From: Hadesarchaea archaeon
GTDB lineage: Archaea; Hadarchaeota; Hadarchaeia; Hadarchaeales; WYZ-LMO6
Reading direction: 5' to 3'
Length of the DNA stretch: 5,241 nt
NCBI GenBank assembly: GCA_004347925.1
Contig: QNVD01000297.1
Coordinates: forward strand, 1 to 5,241
Position numbers and translations under genes: made by a program. Numbering within the stretch: position 1 is the stretch's first letter; every line of letters starts with the position of its first letter. Below the pieces are notes generated by a model that had not been told where the DNA came from, ran no database searches, and saw nothing but the letters and a program-made list of their open reading frames with translations. This document shows, piece after piece, positions 1-5,136 of this stretch.

Positions 1-428
1 CCCACCCTCCTCCCGCTGTCAGGGAACCTCAGGCCCCCCTCCCTGAAGACCAGGACGGTGGCGCCCTTCGCCCCCACCTTGATGGCCTCGTCCCTCTCCT
101 CCACCCCTCCCCTCACCTTCTCGGCGGCCCCCCTCACCAGCACGGCCACGTCCACCTTCCCCACCGTGAGCTTCCCGCAGTTCAGCCTGACCAGCTGCAG
201 GGGCTCCCCCATCACCTCCCTCCCCTTCTCCGTCAGGACGTGCCCTCCCCTGGAGGGCCTCACCAGCCCCCTCCTCCTCAGGAGCCTGAGGAGGCTCCTG
301 GCGCTCCCCTCCCCCAGCCCCAGCTTCCTCCCCAGCTCCGGCCTTCCCACCCTCCCCCTCCGGTGGATGAGCTCCAGAGCCGCCCTCACGTGAACCTCCG
401 TGAACCTTGGAAGGGGTCCCCTACCCAT
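1..428 (-). CDS. Partial archaeal winged-helix regulator, probable DUF4443 family
   Basis: This is the N-terminal 142 codons of a probable DNA-binding regulator; the 3' end lies beyond the left edge, and reading the minus strand from ATG at 428 gives no stop. Residues about 10-70 look like a winged helix-turn-helix: a helix around VRAALELIHRRG, a turn and recognition helix around LGLGEGSARSLLRLLRRRG, and a wing ending in GGHVLTEKGREVM. The second part contains KVDVAVLVRGAAEKV and DEAIKVGAKGATVLVF, which I associate with the archaeal DUF4443 family (from memory, no search run). It has the same AGG/GGG-rich codon style as the operon to its right. It is divergent from the galT-like gene across 38 bp, so it may control that operon, itself, or both. 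The ATG at 428 is preceded by GGTGGTG, which can act as a ribosome site if the transcript starts far enough upstream. The HTH call is fairly secure; the family name is less so. Confidence 0.72.
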   Translation of the reverse strand, partial: MGRGPLPRFTEVHVRAALELIHRRGRVGRPELGRKLGLGEGSARSLLRLLRRRGLVRPSRGGHVLTEKGREVMGEPLQLVRLNCGKLTVGKVDVAVLVRGAAEKVRGGVEERDEAIKVGAKGATVLVFREGGLRFPDSGRRV

Positions 429-466
429 GCCACCACCTATATTTCCTCCCCCTTAATATTGGTTCG
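429..466. promoter_or_regulatory. Compact divergent promoter between the regulator and the galT-like operon
   Basis: Only 38 bp separate the two divergent start codons. This is the most AT-rich stretch of the left block and holds two TATA-like elements. TATATTT at 438-444 is centred about 26 bp upstream of the plus-strand ATG at 467, the spacing expected for an archaeal promoter giving a leaderless transcript; no Shine-Dalgarno sequence precedes that ATG. On the minus strand AATATTAA (460-453) is centred about 28 bp upstream of the ATG at 428 and would give a leader of only a few bases. The two boxes lie within each other's promoter region, so transcription in the two directions may compete. 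The promoter role is inferred from position and composition. Confidence 0.6.
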
Positions 467-1501
467 ATGCTCTTCAGGAGGGAGGTGAGGGAGGCCAGGT
501 TCCTGAGCCCCCTGCAGGGGTTCGCCCCCGTGGTTCAGAGGGTGGAGTTCAGGAGGGATCCCCTCACGGGGAGGTGGAGCAGGATCAACCTGGAGAGGGC
601 CAGGAGGGTGAGGCAGGCGGTGGGGGGTCACCCGTCCGGGCTCCTGGAGGAGTCGAGGAGGGGATGCTTCTTCTGCCCGGAGAACCTGGATCGCTCCACC
701 CCCAAGCTCCCCCCCGAGTTCGGGGAGGAGAGGATGAGGAGGGGGGAGGCGGTGCTCTTCCCCAACCTCTTCCCCTTCGCGGAGTTCCACGCCGTGGTGG
801 TCCTTAGCAGGGAGCACCTCCTCCCCCTGCGGGAGTTCCACCCCGGCAGGCTCGGGGAGGCGGTGGGCCTCTCCCTGGAGTACTTCAGGAGGGTGAGGGG
901 GCTGGATCCCTCGGTGGGGTACGGGATGCTCAACTGGAACCACCTCCCCCCCGCGGCCGCCAGCATCGTCCACCCCCACTTCCAGCTCCTGATGGACCGC
1001 ACCCCCACCTTCTGGCTGGAGGAGACCCTCAGGGCGGGGAGGGACTACAGGAGGAGGAGGGGGAGGAACTTCTGGCTGGAGCTCCTGAGGGAGGAGAGGG
1101 AGAGGGGGGAGAGGTGGATAGGGGAGGGGGAGGAGGTATGCTGGCTGGCCCCCTTCGCCCCCCAGGGGCAGAACGAGGTCTGGGCCGTCTTCAGGGAGGC
1201 CTCCTGCTTCGGGGAGGTGGGGGAGGAGGGGGTGAGGGAGCTTGCAGAGGGGCTCTCCAGGGTGCTGAGGGGGTACGAGGAGCTGGGGGTGGAGACCTTC
1301 AACCTCACCTCCTTCTCGGGCCCGGAGGACGGGAGCGGAAGGAGGTACCACAGGCTGAGCCTGAGGGTAATCTCCCGCCCATCCCTGCGCCCCCTCTACA
1401 CCAGCGACAGCGGGTTCATGGAGAGGTTCCAGTACGAGCCCGTGGTGGAGACCCTTCCCGAGGAGCTGGCGGGTAAGCTCAGGAGGGTCTTCGGGGGCTG
1501 A
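467..1501 (+). CDS. galT: GalT-like galactose-1-phosphate uridylyltransferase (HIT superfamily)
   Basis: A 344-residue cytoplasmic enzyme of the GalT branch of the HIT superfamily. In the classical Leloir reaction the enzyme moves UMP from UDP-glucose to galactose-1-phosphate through a uridylyl-histidine intermediate. The catalytic layout is intact: CFFC at residues 67-70 and His117 (in VVLSREH) match the GalT zinc-site Cys pair and His, and HPHFQ at 169-173 matches HPHxQ, giving His169 as the last zinc ligand, His171 as nucleophile and Gln173. The length fits archaeal GalT. A charged Arg/Glu-rich stretch (about 190-225) separates the two halves. The ATG at 467 is chosen because it follows a TATA-like box by about 26 bp; an in-frame ATG at 407 would extend the protein back through the promoter and over the divergent gene. 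It leads an operon, with a 4-bp gap to DUF166. Family membership is strong, but substrate identity is not: related proteins act on other nucleotides or sugars, and no other Leloir gene is visible here. Confidence 0.85.
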   Translation: MLFRREVREARFLSPLQGFAPVVQRVEFRRDPLTGRWSRINLERARRVRQAVGGHPSGLLEESRRGCFFCPENLDRSTPKLPPEFGEERMRRGEAVLFPNLFPFAEFHAVVVLSREHLLPLREFHPGRLGEAVGLSLEYFRRVRGLDPSVGYGMLNWNHLPPAAASIVHPHFQLLMDRTPTFWLEETLRAGRDYRRRRGRNFWLELLREERERGERWIGEGEEVCWLAPFAPQGQNEVWAVFREASCFGEVGEEGVRELAEGLSRVLRGYEELGVETFNLTSFSGPEDGSGRRYHRLSLRVISRPSLRPLYTSDSGFMERFQYEPVVETLPEELAGKLRRVFGG

Positions 1502-1505
1502 GAGG

Positions 1506-2219
1506 GTGAGGGTGGGGATCGTCTCGGACGGGAAGTACGGGGAGAGGGCCAGGGAGAGGCTGAAGGAGAGGTTCGGGGTGGAGTGGATCCTGGTGGACTA
1601 CCCCTCCTCCCAGATCCTGGACGAGGTCCAGCTGGAGCTCCCCCCCTGCGACCTCTACCTCTCCTACGTCAGGCACCCCGACGTGGCCCTGGAGGTGGCC
1701 TCCAAGGGCGTACCCACCCTGCTGGGGGTGAGCTTCGGGGAGGGCTTCCTGCGCCAAGCCAGGGAGAGGAACCCGCTGGTGCTGGCCCCGCCCACCCTCT
1801 GCTCCCTGGAGGGGAACACCGGCGTGAGGGCCTTCGACGAGTTCGCCCGCTTCTTCGGCAAACCCAGGTTCGAGCTGGAGGTGAGGGGAGGAAAGCTCGT
1901 GAGGCTGAGGCTCCTCAGGGAGTCCCCCTGCGGCTCCACCCGGGAGGCCTCCAGCACCCTGGAGGGGAGGCCGGCCTCCCCCGAGACCGTCAGGTACTTC
2001 GGGCTCAGGGTGGGGGAGAACTGCAGGGCCCCCACCTTCGGGAGGACGTGCGACAGGGAGCTGGCCGAGGTGGTCCAGGCCAGGGAGCTGGCCAGGGCGC
2101 TGGTGGAGGCTGGGGCGGTGCCCGCGGAGGAGTTCGAGTCCCTGGTGAGGGAGATGGAGGGGAGGTACGCCCAGAGGGAGAGGCTTCTGCTGGGAGGGGT
2201 CAGATGCGGAGGAGGGTGA
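1506..2219 (+). CDS. DUF166 family protein, function unknown
   Basis: A 237-residue soluble protein of the archaeal DUF166 family (COG1810-like). No signal peptide or membrane segment is visible. The N-terminus (VGIVSDGKYGERARERL) looks like a beta-strand, glycine turn and helix, as in nucleotide-binding alpha/beta folds. Family-like stretches follow: PCDLYLSYVRHPD, GVSFGEGFLRQA, APPTLCSLEGN and a C-terminal ESPCGSTREA ... GENCRAP ... GRTCDRE region. Cysteines at residues 48, 99, 142, 173 and 182 could bind a metal or Fe-S centre or be catalytic; that is inference. The start is GTG at 1506, 4 bp after the galT-like stop, with a G-run at 1493-1497 as a possible ribosome site; a later GTG at 1512 would cut into the first strand. 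The gene overlaps the PAP2 gene by 16 bp, so it is almost certainly in the same operon. Some database entries call DUF166 proteins thymidylate synthases; nothing in this sequence supports that. Confidence 0.82.
   Translation: MRVGIVSDGKYGERARERLKERFGVEWILVDYPSSQILDEVQLELPPCDLYLSYVRHPDVALEVASKGVPTLLGVSFGEGFLRQARERNPLVLAPPTLCSLEGNTGVRAFDEFARFFGKPRFELEVRGGKLVRLRLLRESPCGSTREASSTLEGRPASPETVRYFGLRVGENCRAPTFGRTCDRELAEVVQARELARALVEAGAVPAEEFESLVREMEGRYAQRERLLLGGVRCGGG
2192..2199 (+). promoter_or_regulatory. Shine-Dalgarno sequence of the PAP2 gene, inside the DUF166 gene
   Basis: GGGAGGGG ends 4 bases before the ATG at 2204 and lies within the last codons of the DUF166 gene. It supports that ATG as the start and translation coupled to the upstream gene, rather than any start further upstream in the same open frame. 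Confidence 0.6.
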
Positions 2220-2896
2220 GGGACCTCCTCCCCCCGCTGGCCCTCTTCCTCCTCCTCACGCTGGCGCTCGACACCCTCCCCAGGGCCTTCCCCGCTCCCT
2301 CCTCCCCCCACTCCTTCGGGGGGGAGGAGGTGCTCTTCCTCCAGGATCACCTCTCCGGCTGGCTCCAGGACAGGTTCTGGGTGGCCGTCTACTCCTTCGG
2401 CTACCTCTTCCTCATCTACGGGACGGCCCTCCTCCTCCTCTTCCTGGGGGACGCCCGCTCCTTCAGGGAGTACTTCTGGGTCTTCCTGATCTGCCAGCTG
2501 CTGGGCTTCACCGCCTGGCTCCTCTTCCCCGTCTCCCCCCCCAGGCTGGCCCTGGAGGAGGTCAGGGACATCAGGGAGGAGCTGTTCGGCCTGACGGAGA
2601 GGGCCAACGCCTTCCCCTGGGGGGCCTTCCCCAGCCTGCACGCGGCCAACGGTCTGCTGGCCTTCTCCTTCGCCCGGAGGCACGGCAGGAAGGTATCCCT
2701 GGTCTGGGGGGTGAGCTGGGTCCTCCTGATGTTCTCCACCCTCTACCTGGGGGAGCACTACTGGCAGGACCTGGCCGCGGGATGCCTCTTCGCCCTCCTC
2801 TCCCTCTCCCTCTTCGGGGTCCTGCGCCGGAGGGTACCCCTCCTGAGCAGGCTGCCCCCCGTTTTCCCAGCGGGGGGACGGCAGAAACATCCCTAA
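2204..2896 (+). CDS. PAP2_3-type membrane phosphatase or phosphotransferase
   Basis: A 230-residue multi-pass membrane protein of the PAP2 superfamily, closest in motif style to the PAP2_3 / inositolphosphoryl-transferase (Aur1-like) branch. Visible motifs are FPVSPPR at 108-114, FPSLHAANG at 142-150 with the PSLH core at 143-146, and STLYLGEHYWQD at 178-189 with His185 and Asp189. In this superfamily the two histidines act as nucleophile and acid/base. About five to six hydrophobic segments are seen: roughly 8-25, 58-80, 90-108, 147-157, 165-181 and 189-203. It probably acts on a lipid phosphate, pyrophosphate or phospho-head group, for example polyprenyl pyrophosphate recycling or polar head-group transfer; the substrate cannot be read from sequence. 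It overlaps the DUF166 gene by 16 bp and ends in TAA, overlapping the convergent permease gene by 4 bp. The last dozen residues are polar (AGGRQKHP end) and fall where base composition changes. Confidence 0.83.
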   Translation: MRRRVRDLLPPLALFLLLTLALDTLPRAFPAPSSPHSFGGEEVLFLQDHLSGWLQDRFWVAVYSFGYLFLIYGTALLLLFLGDARSFREYFWVFLICQLLGFTAWLLFPVSPPRLALEEVRDIREELFGLTERANAFPWGAFPSLHAANGLLAFSFARRHGRKVSLVWGVSWVLLMFSTLYLGEHYWQDLAAGCLFALLSLSLFGVLRRRVPLLSRLPPVFPAGGRQKHP

Positions 2897-3643
2897 CTTA
2901 ACCTCTTACCGAGGGTTCTCTCGTGCAGCCTTATCGCCGCCCAAGTAAAGGCCGCCGTGAAGGCCAGGAGGGCTAAGAAGTCCAAGGCCAGCGGGTAGAA
3001 GCCCTCGCCCAAGAAGAGCCGCCTGACCATATCCGTGAAGTAGGAAAGGGGAGACAGGGAGGCGATCATCGCTCCCCACGGGGGCAGCTGTTCTATCGGT
3101 ATGAAGACTCCGCTCATGAAAACCAGCGGAAATTTGACCAGGGAGGAGAGCATCATGGTGGTTGCCGGCACATCCGTTGGCGGATAGGCCGAAAGCAGCA
3201 CGCTCAGAGCGGCAAAACACAGGTTCGCGAGGATCAGGCCGAGGAGCAGCACGGCAAAGCTTAACAGTTCGATGCCCAGGGCCAGGGTCAGCACCAGCGG
3301 GATCGGAGATCAAGAGCCCGAACAGGAAGGAGGAAAGCATATCTCCCACCACTATGGTCCACAGGGCCACCGGGCAGCAGAGGAGCCTCTCCAGCGTCCT
3401 GGAGCGGGTTTCCCAGGGAACGATCGAGGGCCCAACGGCGGTGGCGGTGAAAAACGCCGTCATGCCGACCAGTCCGGGCAAAACCTCTTTCAGGGTTATG
3501 TTCCGCCCCATGACATAGGCTAAAGCCAGGAACAGGGGGAAGACGAGCCCGAAAACTATCACGGGCCCCTTGGAGTAGTAGATTTTAACGTTCTTCCGGG
3601 TTATGACCAGGGAGCGCCTGGCCTGTTCCGCGAGGCTGCTCAT
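2893..3643 (-). pseudogene. ABC-2 type transporter permease, broken by a 1-base frameshift
   Basis: The membrane subunit of an ABC-2 exporter, partner of the adjacent ATPase. From ATG at 3643 the frame encodes a cytoplasmic N-terminus and the first membrane segments (one around VIVFGLVFPLFLALAYVMG) to FGLLIS at residue 113, then changes register. The rest is in another frame ending in TAG at 2893-2895 and includes VFMSGVFIPIEQLPPW and SPLSYFTDMVRR, typical of ABC2_membrane proteins. Ignoring the C at plus-strand 3304 joins FGLLIS to IPLVLTLALG and gives about 249 residues with some six membrane segments, the usual family length. Without correction the first frame runs on to 2906 as polar, non-membrane sequence, so the native product would be non-functional. 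Conservation on both sides suggests a very recent mutation or a sequencing error. Codon use is mixed, unlike the genes to the left. The substrate (drug, lipid or other) is unknown. Confidence 0.85.
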
Positions 3644-4575
3644 GGGGTAGCCGCCCCTTTCCCCTTATGAGTTTCAGGAACACCTCTTCCAGAGAAGGCG
3701 GCATGGTGTTTAGGCTCAAAATGCGGATTCTTTTCTCCTTGGCGTACTCCACCAGGAACTCGATCACCGCTGAGGGGTCAGCCGTGTAAAGGCGCATTCG
3801 GTTCCCCGCAGGCACCACCCTGGCGACGCCAGGATTTTCAAGCTCCCGCGGATCTGGGGGTTTGCTGAAGGTCACTTCGAGGTACTGGAGCTCCATGCTC
3901 TGGGCTCTGAGGTTTTCCGGGGTGTCTATGGCCGCTATTCGACCGTGGTTTATTATGGCTATTCGGTGGCACAGCTGGTTTGCTTCCTCCATGTTGTGGG
4001 TGGAGAGGAAAACCGTTTTCCCCCTTCCGTTGTATTGAATTATTTTTTTCACGCAGGAGCCTTGAGCTTTCAACATCTAGCCCCGAGGTCGGCTCGTCCA
4101 GGAAAAGCACCTCAGGATCGTGGACCAGGGCCATACAGAGGAGGAGCTTCTGCTTCATACCCTTGGAGAAGCCCCTGACCAGTTTGTCCCTCACCTCGTA
4201 CAGCCCGAACTCCTTCAGTAGGCTAGTGCAGCTTTCCCTCAGTTTCCGTGCGGGCACACCGTAAAGCCTGCCTATCAAGACCAGGTTTTCCCATGCGGTG
4301 AGATCCACATAGGCGTTTGAAGCTTCGGGAACAACCCCGATGTGCTGCTTGGCCCCGATGGGATCCTTCAAAACATCATAGCCGGCCACGAAGGTCTTCC
4401 CCCCGTCGGGCTTCATCAAGCCCGTTAGGATTTTGATGGTCGTGGTTTTGCCGGCTCCGTTGGGGCCTAAAAAACCGAAAATTTCGCCCTTTCCAACCTC
4501 GAAGCTTACGTGGTCCACTGCCGTTACGTCCTCATAGCGCTTGGTCAATTCCTGAACCGTGATGGCGTGCTCCAT
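3585..4575 (-). pseudogene. ABC exporter ATPase (DrrA/CcmA-like, DUF4162 C-terminus), frameshifted
   Basis: The ATP-binding subunit of the exporter. From ATG at 4575: Walker A GPNGAGKTT at 37-45, a Q-loop region GVVPEASN at 80-87 with Glu where Gln is common, signature FSKGMKQKL at 136-144, and Walker B/D-loop VLFLDEPTSGLD at 156-167. At residues 176-177 the frame breaks in a run of seven A's (plus-strand T's 4043-4049). Taking six A's joins LLREK to IIQYNGRGKTVFLSTHNMEE, which restores the H-loop histidine and a DUF4162-like tail ending near LEEVFLKLIRGKG. Uncorrected, the product stops at 3838 with no H-loop. After correction the frame reads to 3585, overlapping the permease by 59 bp; one more base near 3645-3660 would instead end it in an ATGA overlap at 3640-3643, giving about 311 residues. 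It lies 2 bp after padR, with SD GGAGG at 4588-4584. Function is clear; whether it is intact in the living cell is not. Confidence 0.87.
4043..4049 (-). other. A7 homopolymer at the ATPase frameshift
   Basis: Seven consecutive T's on the plus strand, read as A7 in the gene, sit exactly where the ATPase changes frame. Homopolymers of this kind are prone to sequencing indels, replication slippage and transcriptional slippage. Six A's would keep the conserved reading frame. Confidence 0.8.
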
Positions 4576-4577
4576 AC

Positions 4578-5003
4578 CTAGGACCTCCGAGGGGGTCCCT
4601 CGCCCGAAACCTCACCCGCCTTTTCGTCCCCCACCTGTTTTTCAAATTTTTCACGATAGAAGTTTACCAGGTCCTCAAACAGTTTCCGGCGCTTGACTAT
4701 GGAGGTCAGCCCCGATCTTAGGGCTTCCACACCCTTGCCGGTCAGCCTGTAAACGCGCCTTCTCGGTCCACCCCGGACCTTTTCCCATCTCGACTCCAGC
4801 AGCCCGCGCTCCTCCATTCTCCTCAGGAGGGTGTAAATCGAGCCGGGCTCGAGCCTGTGGCATCCTTGGCTTCTGCTCTCGATTTCTTCCAGAAGCTGGT
4901 AGCCGTGCATCGGCTTTTCGTAGAGAACCCGCATTATCAGGAACTGTATCCATCCGCGCTCCGGGTATTCGTGCCAGCACCCGCATCCTCCCGGCCCGCA
5001 CAT
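4578..5003 (-). CDS. PadR family transcriptional regulator
   Basis: A 141-residue winged-helix regulator, probably the local repressor of the export cassette. The PadR pattern is clear: helix with FLIMRVLYEKPMHGYQLLEE (residues 21-40), LEPGSIYTLLRRMEERGLLE (51-70) as the recognition region, a basic wing at about 72-86 (RGGPRRRVYRL), TGKGVEAL, then a C-terminal helix (about 98-125) of the kind PadR proteins use to dimerise. The N-terminus is unusual: Cys2, Cys7, Cys9 and His11 within MCGPGGCGCWH, plus Cys48-His49, suggesting a metal or redox sensor, which is inference. Known PadR proteins repress exporters and often their own gene, releasing DNA on binding a ligand. It is first in the minus-strand operon, 2 bp upstream of the ATPase, and a 7-bp dyad abuts its start codon. 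Arginine codons are mixed (CGC, CGG, AGA, AGG), unlike the AGG-only genes to the left. No SD precedes the ATG. Confidence 0.9.
   Translation of the reverse strand: MCGPGGCGCWHEYPERGWIQFLIMRVLYEKPMHGYQLLEEIESRSQGCHRLEPGSIYTLLRRMEERGLLESRWEKVRGGPRRRVYRLTGKGVEALRSGLTSIVKRRKLFEDLVNFYREKFEKQVGDEKAGEVSGEGPPRRS
4584..4588 (-). promoter_or_regulatory. Shine-Dalgarno sequence of the ABC ATPase
   Basis: GGAGG on the minus strand, 8 bases before the ATG at 4575 and inside the last codons of padR. It supports this ATG and coupled translation of padR and the ATPase. Confidence 0.55.
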
Positions 5004-5029
5004 TTCAATCGCGAGTTACGGTGATTGAA
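5004..5029. promoter_or_regulatory. Dyad TTCAATC-N12-GATTGAA at the padR start, candidate PadR operator
   Basis: A perfect 7-bp inverted repeat (5004-5010 and 5023-5029) with half-site centres 19 bp apart, about two helical turns, directly next to the padR start codon at 5003. This is a suitable place for a dimeric winged-helix repressor to block its own transcript. PadR proteins are known for autoregulation through dyads, but the half-site here is not one I recognise, so the assignment is inference. Confidence 0.45.
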
Positions 5030-5041
5030 CCCTGCTGCGGG

Positions 5042-5055
5042 AAGGCTCCAGCCTT
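5042..5055. promoter_or_regulatory. Short perfect dyad AAGGCT-CC-AGCCTT
   Basis: A 6-bp perfect inverted repeat with a 2-bp spacer in the padR upstream region, 13 bp beyond the first dyad. It is too short and too tightly looped for a stable hairpin, so a protein-binding site is more likely than a terminator. Which regulator would use it is unknown, and chance cannot be excluded. Confidence 0.3.
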
Positions 5056-5104
5056 GCACGACCCAGCTCAAGGTACCGGATGAGTCACCACTCGTTTAGG
5101 CGCA

Positions 5105-5136
5105 GGTATAAGTTTTGGGAGGAAAGAAGGGGAAAA
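5105..5136 (+). promoter_or_regulatory. TATA-like promoter and start region of the right-edge gene
   Basis: TATAAGTTTT at 5107-5116 lies about 25-30 bp before the ATG at 5137, the usual archaeal spacing for a leaderless or very short-leader transcript. GGGAGG (5117-5122) and AAGGGG (5127-5132) are possible ribosome sites if transcription starts earlier. The A-rich GGAAAAATGG context fits a start codon. Confidence 0.45.

Noticed and set aside
407..466. Upstream ATG for the galT-like gene
   Set aside because: The 20 extra residues would be encoded by the divergent promoter and the start of the opposite gene, and they do not look like GalT.
58..488. Plus-strand open frames near the left edge
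   Set aside because: Both are Pro/Ser-rich shadows of the minus-strand winged-helix gene, which has recognisable structure and codon use.
1098..1130. G-runs within the galT-like gene as a regulatory G-quadruplex
   Set aside because: They follow from Glu/Arg/Gly codons in a purine-loaded coding strand, and the loops are uneven; nothing else suggests regulation.
437..1351. Long minus-strand open frame opposite the galT-like gene
   Set aside because: The translation is low-complexity Pro/Glu/Gly/Leu, as expected from the antisense of AGG/GAG/CTC-rich coding DNA, and the plus strand holds an intact enzyme with all active-site residues.
1583..2203. Upstream extension of the PAP2 frame
   Set aside because: It is Gly/Arg/Pro-rich out-of-frame translation of DUF166; the ATG at 2204 has a good ribosome site and starts the expected hydrophobic N-terminus.
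1664..2890. Minus-strand open frame of about 400 codons opposite DUF166 and PAP2
   Set aside because: It is repetitive Glu/Gly/Pro sequence with no domain, spanning two well-supported genes on the other strand; a by-product of high GC.
3162..3523. Plus-strand open frames opposite the permease
   Set aside because: No recognisable domain; the minus strand encodes clear ABC-2 permease segments on both sides of the frameshift.
3945..4264. Plus-strand open frames opposite the ATPase
   Set aside because: They lie opposite conserved Walker B, signature and H-loop coding sequence.
5081..5093. TGAGTCACCACTC as a further operator
   Set aside because: The stems are only 4 bp and such short repeats are common by chance.
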